Below are positions 11,985 to 22,200 of a stretch of DNA of 64,000 nucleotides, one piece after another; positions within the stretch are counted from its first letter, which is position 1; each line of letters starts with the position of its first letter. The notes below the pieces were generated by a model. That model made no database searches and was not told the DNA's origin. It worked only from the letters and a program-made list of their open reading frames with translations. Source of the DNA: Zancudomyces culisetae (taxonomy: Eukaryota > Kickxellomycota > Harpellomycetes > Harpellales > Legeriomycetaceae). Position numbers and translations under genes: made by a program. The stretch lies in contig LSSK01000096.1 in the NCBI GenBank assembly GCA_001969505.1, positions 7,847-71,846 on the forward strand. Direction: 5' to 3'.

Positions 11985-12694
11985 ATGGCCATTTTATTTT
12001 ATAAATTTTTTATACATTGAAACACATTTTTTCTACAATTATGTCTAATAAATGCTCGATATTACAGTAACTAAATCATCACAATAGCCCAGCATCTACA
12101 GAAATTGGTGGTGGTGGTGTCGTTATATCCCGATTTCAATCGTGAGCGTTGCAAGGTATAGCTACTGGTGGTGTTTACATCTCATAACCGGGGTTGTTCA
12201 CTATTGCTATGCCTTTTCTGTTGTTAAAACCCTTCTATTTCATGTTTGGACATGCTTAAAGATTCTTGAGGGTATACTGTGATATTTCGAAAAACAGCAA
12301 AACCAATCAACTGCTGTATATACTATTCAGGTAGTAAGGAACGAAATTCGTGGTTTTAACCACTCTTACCAACTAATTGGTGCCAGATTATTTGCCTCTT
12401 GTTTATTGAACTAACCAGTGCAAAGTTACATTGGAATAAAATTTGGGTACGAAATTTATTACTAGTATTATTGCCAACGGGTTTTGGGGTAAGATCTAGA
12501 TAGAATGTACATGTAGGGAACTGAGAGTTTAAGCAACAACGAGCTATTTAGTACAATATTTAACCCATCGCTGTAACTATTTATCTCTGGAAAGTAGAGA
12601 AAAAAAAACGAAAATTTGATATTTAAACTTGGCACTATTATCATTTCTATAAACAGGACAGTAAAAGGAAGTGAAAATAGAGCACGAAGATAAA
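11985..12694. other. Intergenic region between mS29 and SUGP1-like gene
   Basis: 3' flank of mS29 and upstream region of the next gene. No recognisable coding or RNA feature on either strand. Confidence 0.5.
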
Positions 12695-14634
12695 ATGTCG
12701 ACAAAATCCTCACGTTGGGATAAAGAAAGTATGTCTGACGATACCAGACATACCAAGGTCAACATAAGCACTTCAATTGTATTAGCTGGACAGGCCGAAT
12801 CGACACCAAGGAGAAATGATGTTTCTGATGAAGATAGAATGAGAAAAACCAACGAGAATGACACATCCTATAGCGAAAAAACTACCACACAGGTGCTTTC
12901 CGACAGTGAAAGTATAAAAATCTCAAGTATGTATGGAGGCGAAGTATGTGATTCAGCATTGGAGCTTAACGCACCAACACAAAGTGGCTGTTACGTAGAG
13001 GAGACTGGGTATGATACTAGCAGAAATGCACCCAATAGTAGCAGTGGTATATATAGTAGTTATGGCGATAAACTTTGTGTTCAAAATAGAGGCCGAGGGG
13101 TCGAAGCAGGTAAAGGTAGAAGTAGAAGTAGGGGCAGGAGCAGGAGCAGGAGCAGTGCTGGAAGGGGAGGAGGAGGAGGAGGAGGAAAGAGTGGCAGTGA
13201 CAGACACAATAGTCCCTCGCGTGAAAAGTATTACAGAAGGAGAAGATACGATCGAGATCAAGGTAGGAGCAGGAGCAGGGATAGGAGTAGGGATAGGAGC
13301 AGGGATAGGAGCAGGAATAGACATAGAGATAGGCATAGTAGTAGCTACAGAGACAAGCATGGGGATAGGTATAGATATAAGAGTAGGAGCAGGAGCAGGA
13401 ACAGGAGCAGGAGTAGGAGTAGGAGCAGGAGTAGGAGCAGGAGCAGGAGTAGAGAGAGATCGCGGCATGGTGCACATCCAAGACGCGAAAAAAGACACCG
13501 CTATCATAAAGACCGTATCGATTCCAAGGATTCAAAAGAATACGAGAGACAAAGAGAACTGGAGGAGGAGGCTCGTATCACAAAACTGAAACTTGAAAGT
13601 GAGAAAATTAAACCAAGCAGTTTTACAAAAAGGACATCGAAAAAATTTGACACATATATGCCTGGGACAATTAGAGTGGGTAACAAATGGGTGTACCCTG
13701 AAGACGAACTAGTAAGCAACAGTGGTACCTGGGAGCATATAAAGAGGCAGTTGGAGATGGAGCAAACTAAGAGTAATCGTTTTTCTGTTTATGTTTTTCT
13801 AACCCCTTCACGATTCATAGATAAATATGCTAGCTGGTCTATTTTTTTTTTTAAAAAAAAACAATGTAATTTTGTACACCTATAGAAATTGCCAAAGCAT
13901 TAACTACTGCCGCAAAGGGTCAGCATCATGTGTCATCATACTTGCCTTCTGAAGAACTTGCGGCTTTTAATAAAAAAGTAGAGGAGCTAAAAGCCAAGAA
14001 TGCAGGAATACTTTCATCTAAAGCTGATGAAGCGAATGTATCATCGTCGCAATCAAGTGCAATAGGTAGTTCGAATATTGGGTTTAAAATGCTGACGAAG
14101 CAAGGTTGGTCGGAGGGTACAGGGCTTGGGGCACAAGCACAAGGAATTGTCAATCCTATTTCATCGTAAGTTTTTAGGAAACTAGCTGCTATTTTGTTGT
14201 GTTTGTTGTATTTAGGATCATTACAGTTTGTGATGTACCTGAATTGATTATGTACTGATCTACACTTTCCATTTTGCGCATATTTCTAATTTTTTTTAAC
14301 TCTGATGGTATTTTCTTTATAGTAAAACTACTGAGCTGCAAAACGCTGGGCTGGGTCACCAAGAAACTCATGAGGTTAGCACCAATGATGATGAGTTTGA
14401 GGTGTATAGGAAAAAGATGATGCTAGCATATAAATACAGACCGAATCCACTGGTAAATAACCTTTTTTTAATACTATTATATATTTATTTGACTCCAGTG
14501 TTCGCTTTATTTCAGCACGGACATTGCGCCCGTCGTTTCATGTGCATTTACTCTTACTTTTCGTTTTTACAACTCTTAACTCTGGTGAATTGTAACAATG
14601 TACATAGAACAATCCACGAAGGCAGTATTACTGA
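12695..14634 (+). CDS. SUGP1-like splicing factor with RS domain and G-patch
   Basis: Four exons: 12695-13772, 13886-14165, 14323-14452 and 14608-14634, about 504 residues. The N-terminal half holds a long Arg/Ser repeat tract (13110-13460). Then come IRVGNKWVYPEDELV, a motif AAKGQHHVSSYLP like SUGP1, and the G-patch GFKMLTKQGWSEGTGLGAQA followed by QGIVNPI. The end is the SUGP1 signature DDEFEVYRKKMMLAYKYRPN plus PL. The last exon is only nine codons (NNPRRQYY and stop) and completes the conserved NNPRRPYY-type tail. G-patch proteins activate DEAH helicases; SUGP1 works with SF3B1 in branch-point recognition. I did not find a clear SURP module. The ATG at 12695 replaces an upstream in-frame GTG. 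Confidence 0.88.
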
Positions 14635-16264
14635 TATTTAATCATCAATTTTTTTGTTCGCATCGCTTATGCTATCATTACTTATTTAGCGTTGTTTATA
14701 ACACTTGGTGGTTGTATTTAAACTAAATTTAACTCTTTGTTTGTCTAGTATTCAAAAACATTGCCTTTTTATTTGAATATACTATTAAAAATCCAAAAAA
14801 TTCAAGTAAAAAAAAGTTAAAAAAAATTCAAAAAAAAACCCATAACTTGAATGAAAATTGAGCCAGTTCGAACAGCGTTGAATCTAGTCATTTTGCATAT
14901 AAAAACCAAATTGCCTTGCAGGATAGTTTTCTCTTTGTGCGGAACCTCTTGTTCATACCGTGTTGCTCTAGGAATCTTGGGCAATGGGTGAAAATCTGGG
15001 ATGCAATTCGTTGTTTCTCTTATTTTTTCACACTTTGTTCAAACCTTTCAGTGGTTTTGGGCAGAAGAATTAACCTTCTTCTAGTCTTAAGAGCGTCGAT
15101 TCAAGAGGAGAGTAGGGTATAAAAAAGCTGATTTGCTGGGAGTTGTGGTTCAATATTGTGCCGCCTCTTTCAGCAAGTTTGCTTGCCCATTGTTATGACT
15201 GTCTTAACGCCCATCGGTTTTTCCAATTATTTCTTAATTGCTGGGATCTGGGTTGGGGCAAGGTACCTACTATAAGGGATGTAACGTATGCAAATGCGTT
15301 ATTGGTGCTTTGTCTTGGCTTGGTTTCTGGTGTGGAGATATTTCCGAGGGCTGGCGAGTCCAACATATTTCTTACATTTTTATTAAAAAAAAATTAAAAA
15401 AGCTCAACACAATTGTTGGCTGGAACTTTAGAGGTTGGCGTCAATGAGTATGATTTTTCGGCGACTTTATTGTATTGGATAATCCGGGAAAATCAGATTG
15501 TTTGAGTATGGATTGACACGTTTGTATTAGTTAGAAAACACATTATTCATGCTGAACGATTCTCATTTTTGGAAATGGCAAAAATTTACATATTGTTAAT
15601 AAATCCTATCCAACATGTCATGAACACTCGTCATCACGCGCTGAGATACCAACGTGGGTACAGAGACCATTATTCCAACCGAGGGATGTTTTAAATATAA
15701 ATGTAATTCTTGACACGATCCACAATTTTTTTGGATTCTAGCACAAACTAATTTAAAGTGCGCATAATAACCGTGGTTCCATATGCCTCATATCATTTTG
15801 GAATTATTTGCTGTAATTAAATATAACGGGGGACTCAACGTCATAGTAGTTCCAACTCGAGTTGGTTCAATTCTCATATTTATCTGCTATTTAATCAAAT
15901 TTAGGTTAAATGGCTTCAAAAAAAGTTGAATAAAAAACCAACTAATAGCATATATATATTTACTTTGTTACAATACAGTAGAGTTTATTTATTTCAATTT
16001 ACTTTGTTTTGTAGGTCAGAAATAGTTCATGCTTTCTGCGTAATAAAAAAATCCTGTTATAAAACAAATATTTCAACTCAACAAACAAAATAGTGACCGC
16101 TCAAAACTAAATATACTTAATACATGACACTTTAGCAAAAGTGAATTATAAACCCAAAATAATAACTTTGACAATTGCTCCGTTTAAACAGTAATAACCA
16201 AAAAAAATCAATTGGTTAATGTGCGTAAACGAATCTAATTTTATTTTAAGATTAACAAAAAAAT
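14635..16264. other. Intergenic region with a possible decayed coding remnant
   Basis: No intact gene. Between about 14930 and 15400 the minus strand shows broken, protein-like stretches with several stops and frameshifts (see the separate entry). The rest, 15400-16264, is AT-rich and featureless up to the tRNA pair. Confidence 0.5.
14930..15400 (-). pseudogene. Possible degraded retroelement-like coding remnant
   Basis: Read on the minus strand, a frame from about 15380 gives a run of about 60 codons with normal amino-acid composition (including SQQLRNNWKNRWALRQS) before a stop. Protein-like sequence continues in alternating frames (PQLPANQLFYTLL, FHPLPKIPRATRYEQE) with repeated stops. The order of a Trp-rich segment then a Pro-rich one recalls the linker before the reverse transcriptase of DIRS-type elements, but no RT core motif is present. 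A decayed host gene or chance composition is also possible. Confidence 0.25.
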
Positions 16265-16336
16265 TCTCGGATAGTATAGTGGTCAGTATCCCAGTCTGTC
16301 ACATTGGAGACCCGGGTTCAATTCCCGGTCCGAGAG
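16265..16336 (+). tRNA. tRNA-Asp (GTC)
   Basis: 72 nt with a full cloverleaf: acceptor stem TCTCGGA pairing with TCCGAGA, discriminator G, anticodon loop CTGTCAC giving anticodon GTC, T-loop GGTTCAATTCC as B box. No intron and no encoded CCA. Only 10 nt separate it from the following tRNA-Glu, with no T4 run between, so the two probably share a transcript. Confidence 0.96.
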
Positions 16337-16346
16337 TTCTAATATT

Positions 16347-16418
16347 TCCGATATGGTCCAGTGGCTAGGATTTCTCGCTTTCACCGAGACGGCCGGGGTT
16401 CGATTCCCCGTATCGGAG
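16347..16418 (+). tRNA. tRNA-Glu (TTC)
   Basis: 72 nt: acceptor stem TCCGATA pairing with TATCGGA, discriminator G, anticodon stem-loop TCTCG-CTTTCAC-CGAGA giving anticodon TTC, canonical B box GGTTCGATTCC. No intron. Followed at once by a T-run that can end Pol III transcription. Confidence 0.97.
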
Positions 16419-16422
16419 TACC

Positions 16423-16428
16423 TTTTTT
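16423..16428 (+). terminator. Pol III terminator T6 after the tRNA pair
   Basis: Six consecutive T residues four bases after the tRNA-Glu discriminator base, the usual Pol III stop. It is the first run of four or more T downstream of tRNA-Asp, which supports co-transcription of both tRNAs. Confidence 0.8.
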
Positions 16429-16904
16429 CACACGCAGTTTAGTTTGTGTGTTTTTTATTTTTTGTCTACTTTTGTTGTTTGAAATACAACAAAGACTCGA
16501 ATATAAACAAACCTTACCGGTGGTTGGTTCAAGAAAAAGTGATATTTTATTTAAGGGGAGGAGGTGGTGGATCAAAAGACATAGGCCGTGTGTATGTTTT
16601 CAAACCAGAAGCGCAGCAACTTGCATACCTTTTTTGATTAGTAAATACTGTGTGTGTTATCTTGCTCGCCATTCATTATCATGATCTCCACCATCAGCTC
16701 ACTACCCATATCTGTTCAAACCATTTCAATTGTGGAATATTCAACATCTTATTAGTGAGTGAAAAGTAATTCGTTTTTCACTACTATTACCACATTGATT
16801 ACAGATATGCTATTCATAAGTCACAAGAATGAAGAGTTTATATTTATCATTAAGAAACTCTAATTAAAAATCAAGATATAGATCAAAACAAACCATAAAC
16901 AGAT
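16429..16904. other. Intergenic region after the tRNA pair
   Basis: No supported gene. Short frames antisense to the tRNAs are shadows. Confidence 0.5.
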
Positions 16905-17971
16905 CTAAAATAGTAAAAGCACTACCGATGGCAGTAAAATCATTGATATGAAGCCAGCGTTTTGGAAAATGATTGAGGTGGAAACGTGAGTACCATAATC
17001 CCCGTAAGTTTGTATATTAGTAATCTTTGAATAATTAGGAAAGTGTCGTGCAGTTTTATCCAATATGTATGATTTTTCAAGCCCTGTGTCATTTAGAACC
17101 CAATCGATGTAGCTGTATACATAAGTATAGTAATTTCTTTCAACACCTGTACGAGCAGATTGAACATCAAAAGTTTTAACTATAACATTTATGACACCAA
17201 AAAGTAAATTAACTCCCGTTGTTTATCTAAACCAAGGGGTTTCCACCATTTACAATATCCAAACATTTGCCATCCTTTATTAGTGTACAGACTACATTTT
17301 TGCTATTGTCTGACCAGAATGGGTAGAGTTCTTTACAATCACTTGAAGAAGAGGGCAATAATGTAATTGTACTCAGCTCATTGCGAGAACCACCTGTTGG
17401 TTCAGTTGAAGCGTAACCCCAACCTGCTACAACCAAATCCATACCATCCGCTACGTTTCCACTGTATATTGCTAATGGTGTAGCAATATACCTTGATACT
17501 GGAGAATTTAGTTCGATAATTGCTATGTTATTTTCCTATCTATATACAGAAAACTCGGAATGGTAATTTATATAATGCGTTTATAATGCAAGCCATGGGT
17601 TCATAATTCGATTCACCACATTCAATGTAAAATGAAATATAGCCCATATATCGTGTTAGTTCACCTTTCTGGTTTATTAAATAGCTAGCTGAAGTTAATA
17701 CTATATTTTCTGATATTAATGGAACACTACAGCCTCCGGAACTAGATGATCGAAGTACCACGCGCAAAACTCTGATAGATGGAAAATCTTCTCTCTTTGC
17801 TGGTTTCCCATTTAGGATTCTCGCATTGCTATTGAGGTTATTCACTCTGTTCTGTGATATACCAATAGTGGTGTCTACATTTTCAACTGGCGCAATATTT
17901 ACAGCAGCAATACCTCCTAGTGGTAATACTGTAATGGTATGTTTATACAACGATTTTTTGTTCAACTTCAC
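16905..17971 (-). pseudogene. Degenerate trypsin-like (S1) serine protease
   Basis: The minus strand encodes a trypsin fold in pieces. N-terminal part 17971-17540: a pro-like region, then ILNGKPAKREDFPS (zymogen-cleavage site region) and IVLTSASYL, where the family has LTAAHC, so the catalytic His is Ser. Second part to 17227: ENNIAIIELNSPV, with Asn for the catalytic Asp, then VVAGWGYAS and VNGGNPLV, where GDSGGP has lost its Ser and Asp. Third part to 16905: LLFGVINVIV, YSYIDWVLND, and a hydrophobic tail (NAGFISMILLPSVVLLLF) like a GPI-anchor or membrane signal. Parts are separated by stops (TAG at 17538-17536 and 17229-17227) and frameshifts near 17560-17590 and 17210. The best N-terminal frame starts with GTG, not ATG. 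I saw no introns that repair the frame. Confidence 0.85.
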
Positions 17972-19261
17972 ACATTAGCCTTGCATCTGTCTTTTGTTAA
18001 AACCGATTAAGAATAGACTTATTTAAGCGTTTTAATGACTAAAAAGTTGCTCAGTTTATATAGAGTTTCGTACATAGTCACAAATGGAGTTCATCTACAA
18101 TCCGCTGTTGATTAAAAACTAAAAATGATAAAACTTGATGAAACCATTAACACTGATGAATATTGTATTTACCATCTTTGTTTCATTTATCATAAATATT
18201 GGAATGTATTTTTCTTTGTATTTTCAAGCAATCAAATCTCGATTCCAAACAATAATTGTAGATTATTTGCGAGTAATTTACGTAGATTAGAGAATATTTG
18301 TTGGCTAAACAAACAACTGATCATTAGTATATGCCTAGTGAGGGGAAAATACATCTTGAGAAACACCAAAGCTCAAACCCATAGAATATTCATTCCTCAG
18401 AGCAAATAAAAATCAACTAAAAACGGATAGATCTACTGAATACTAGACTGGCGATTTTTAGGCCTCTCATGGTTGGAATTGTATAAGATGAGCTGTTTTT
18501 TTCAGCATTTGGTTTTATCTGCCAAGAACACATCCCAGTCAGGTGTATAGTGTATGCCATACACCTCGCACGAGCATGGTAGTAAATGAACACAACAAGC
18601 TTTCTCAATGTTGTTTTCAACACAAGTATTGAAATATATTGAAGAGGATAACTAGTGTTATGGTGTCTATGAGTAGTCCGATTTTGGTACATGTAATTTT
18701 TTTTTATTCAGTAACTGCAAGGATTAGTTATTCCTGTTTCCATAGATACTTGATTGAATTTATTTAAATACCACATAAAACTGAAAAGGAAATTCAACAT
18801 AATATATACCCAAGCTATTTCCCCTTGACTTCCTAGAGACCATGACTATATAACCACTCGGTGTTGACTAAAGAAAAAAAAAAGAACTTTTTAAGACAAA
18901 CTAGCGTTCATTCAGTCTGTACCTAACCTATAATAACCAAGCGATCCTTTCAATTTGTCATTTTGGTTTCTGATGTATTGGTCTCTTTTTTTCGGGTTGT
19001 GTAACTACAGAGTTTTCAGGGTATACTCTTTATTAAAATGCTGTTGAATACATTAATCAAATAATATGAAACTAGTAACGGATAAATAAAGTAATAATAT
19101 TGCATAACTCAAACTAAGTATATACATTCAAAATATTTACAAATGGAAAAATATTAAAATATTAAAATATTGTTTGAAAAGAATGTTGATCTGACGCTAA
19201 AATTAAAGCGACTAATCAGCGTATGTATTGCAATACAATGTACTAAGAGTAGCAGTCTTAA
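17972..19261. other. Intergenic region between protease pseudogene and FKS
   Basis: AT-rich, about 1.3 kb, with no recognisable gene on either strand. The right part is the 3' flank of the glucan synthase gene. Confidence 0.5.
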
Positions 19262-22200
19262 TTAAAAGCTGCCCATCATTGCGTTTGAGAGTCCTTTTAG
19301 AAAGCCAGGATAGTTCATGTTTGAAAAAGTCATCCTCAGCACAAGTGGGGCTATTAAAAGTAGCAGGAATACTAGGAAAAGAGCAGTAAGCATTGCACCA
19401 TACACCGCAGCCACCTTGGCCCGTTGTTTTCGCTGTTTTTGTGAGTAGATAGGGGGTCGAATTTGTTTACTCGGACTCAACCAGAATATCATAGCAGAGT
19501 GCCAGTTATCTATCCACGGAATAAATGTAAAGATGTACAGAAAGAAGAATATAACGTGTCCAATGAGTGCATCAACCACAAACGACGAGCTTTCGATAAT
19601 CTTACACAACCATTCTCTTAGTATCAAGGTTGGAACCCAGATTCCCATGCCTTTATCGTACCACTTTCCAGTCCACCAGGCAATATTTGCCTCGTCTTCG
19701 CCAAACTCGCGGGTTAACAGAAAAGTCATCAGCAGTGAAAATATTGCCTTTTGAATAAAAACAGACGCTACCATGCCCAATACAACCTTTTGCATATCCC
19801 ACCTTTCAACAAAGCACAGCAAAAAGTACATACTGATCTGGAAAATTGTTGAAATTCCATGACAAAGACCAGCCATAAATTTACCGTATCCTGGCATGCA
19901 CATTGAAATAACAGGTCCACAGAAAAATGAAATTGCGAAAAAAGTGATGGTGACCCCAGCATTCACAAGAATTGGAATGATGGCTAAAAGGAACGCCAGC
20001 AGAATCGATGATTTTACTCCTGAAACATCATCTTCCAGGCTATCAGGAGTATTTGGAGTATCCCACCTACTATGAGTGTAGGCAAATGAGACTGTTACAG
20101 TAAGTGCCATAAAAATGGGAACGAGTATCTCACTCATTATAACAGAAGACAGTTTTGCTCTGGGCACATAACTCGAGCTGGTTGTTTTTTCTCCTAATCG
20201 CTTACGCTTAAATCCTGTAATTCTAATTCGATTGTTTCTGCAATGAGCTATCCATGAGTGTGGTTCAGATTTGGAATTTCCAGCCCCAAGCCAGCCAATC
20301 CACTCTTTGTAGTCTAATATAAAGTCAGTCCGAACAAACATATGTGGGTTATACAGGTAAGGTGAGATGATCAGTGCAGCAATACTGAACCAAAAGTAGA
20401 GAAGCGGCCACTGCCAAATTGCGACAGTAGCAAATATTAGCATCATCATAAGCTGCGAGCCAAAGTATATGGATGCATCAGAGAAACGGCTATAGAGTGT
20501 TGCAAATGATAGACGTGATGTAGCGAATCCACGGCCTGTACCAATATATCTTGCTCCTCCAAATGAAAGATTGCTAGAAATTGAATATGCGTATATCTGG
20601 GTGACTTCAACTTCATACATGGGTGAAAATGACAAAAACTGTCTTCCTAAACGAGTTATTGCCCTTACAAAGCCTTGTTCAGTCAACATTTGCAAGAAAA
20701 GAGGCAGAAATGCAATAAGCAGGACTATCAAAATGGCCAATGTCGTTCGATTCATCCAGTTAATGACAGGCTGAAGCATAAAGCAGTTTTTGGATTTTAT
20801 TACGCTGGGGTAGTTTGGATCGTTCATATCGATGGTATCACACACATTGAGGGTTGTAGCCATAGTTCCAATAAACATAACCGATATCATAAACAGCTGT
20901 ACTGAGGCCATAATCATAAGATTGTTGATGTGGAATCCAGGATGAGCGTAGTAGAAGGTTAGGAACCTGTCAAGTGGCAAGAAGCAGCCCAGCCAGTAGT
21001 ATTCGCGAGACAACATCTGTTCACCCATACCAGTTCCAATTTTAGTGATAAAGTTAAGTGTTGAGCAAAAGCCCAGGTCTCTTCCCTTTCCACACTGGAA
21101 GTATTCAGAATGTTTGATTCTTCCACCCCTGTTGAACGCATTCATTCCAGCATAGATATCTTCGTTGAGATGTAGTCCCTTTTGTGCCTTGGCAAACCCA
21201 CCTCTCGTTGTCATGAATACAAAATTAATGAAATCTGGATGGCCGTAGTGAAGCCGGCCTCCCACTTCAGCCATCATTCTTTGAGTAAGTGTTCCAAACG
21301 TAGCTTCTTTTCCAGCAGCTACGTCGCCTAACACACCAACACTTTCACTGAAAATGTACTCTCTTGCACCAACTATTGCAACAGGAGCTCCTTGTGATTC
21401 TGCAGCTGGAGAATATGGCGAGACTGTGGGTGGGTTATACTCTTCAAATTCACCTAAAATATTTCTTACTTTTAAACACTCTTCAAGATAGTTATCTTGA
21501 TTTGCGTCAATCATTTCGGTGTATTCTCCTCGCACAAATACAATTGCATGGTTTTGATTGTCTGATTTTCCATCTCCAAGGATTGGGTTTCCAGGCAATT
21601 CGATTCTGTAGTGGGGGCGGCGGGTTCCGTTTTCATTGACTTCGGATCTACCATCAATTAAACATGAAAAATACCTTGGCTCAACAGCTCCTTCTTCCAT
21701 AGTCTCGTCCAAGTACACAATCTGTAGCGAAGGATAGGTACGAAGCAAAAAGTCTGTAGCCTCAAGCTCTTCTTTGTTGAATTTTATATACCTTTGCATG
21801 GCAACAACAAATCTGAATTTGCGGTTGGCCATGCGTTCAAGTTCTTTTTCCAGCTTTGCACTTCCATTTCCTCCAAATAACAACACCATTTCTGGATTCT
21901 CAACCCTATAAAGAAGTTTTATAGCCTTTGCATAGTTCATAAATCCAGAAATTGTACGATACAGTGTTTGTGATCTCAGTGATGCCCATATTCTTGTTCT
22001 TAATGTAAATTCCGGAGATGCACTCTTAAAACCAACAGAGTAGAACGGCAAATCGTCAACTTTAGTTTTGTTCTCGCTCTTCTCTTCAAAAGCGCGACTC
22101 ATTGAGCCCTGTTCTACACCTGTGTTTTCTTCAGCAAGGATTTTTGTATCCTTGACAAAGTTATCCCATTCATCTGGATGAAGAGCTTTAAGATACTCCA

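Noticed and set aside
12953-13589. Long open frames antisense and in other frames over the SUGP1-like RS region (Pro/Ala-rich, Val/Gly-rich)
   Set aside because: They are shadows of the AGG-AGC type repeat; the RS frame alone links to conserved SUGP1 segments.
16381-16684. Frames overlapping tRNA-Glu on both strands
   Set aside because: They arise from the tRNA sequence; the cloverleaf fully explains the region.
17227-17971. Introns as the explanation for the frame breaks in the trypsin-like gene
   Set aside because: Candidate donors give introns of 15-19 nt or wrong phases, and the triad residues are lost as well.
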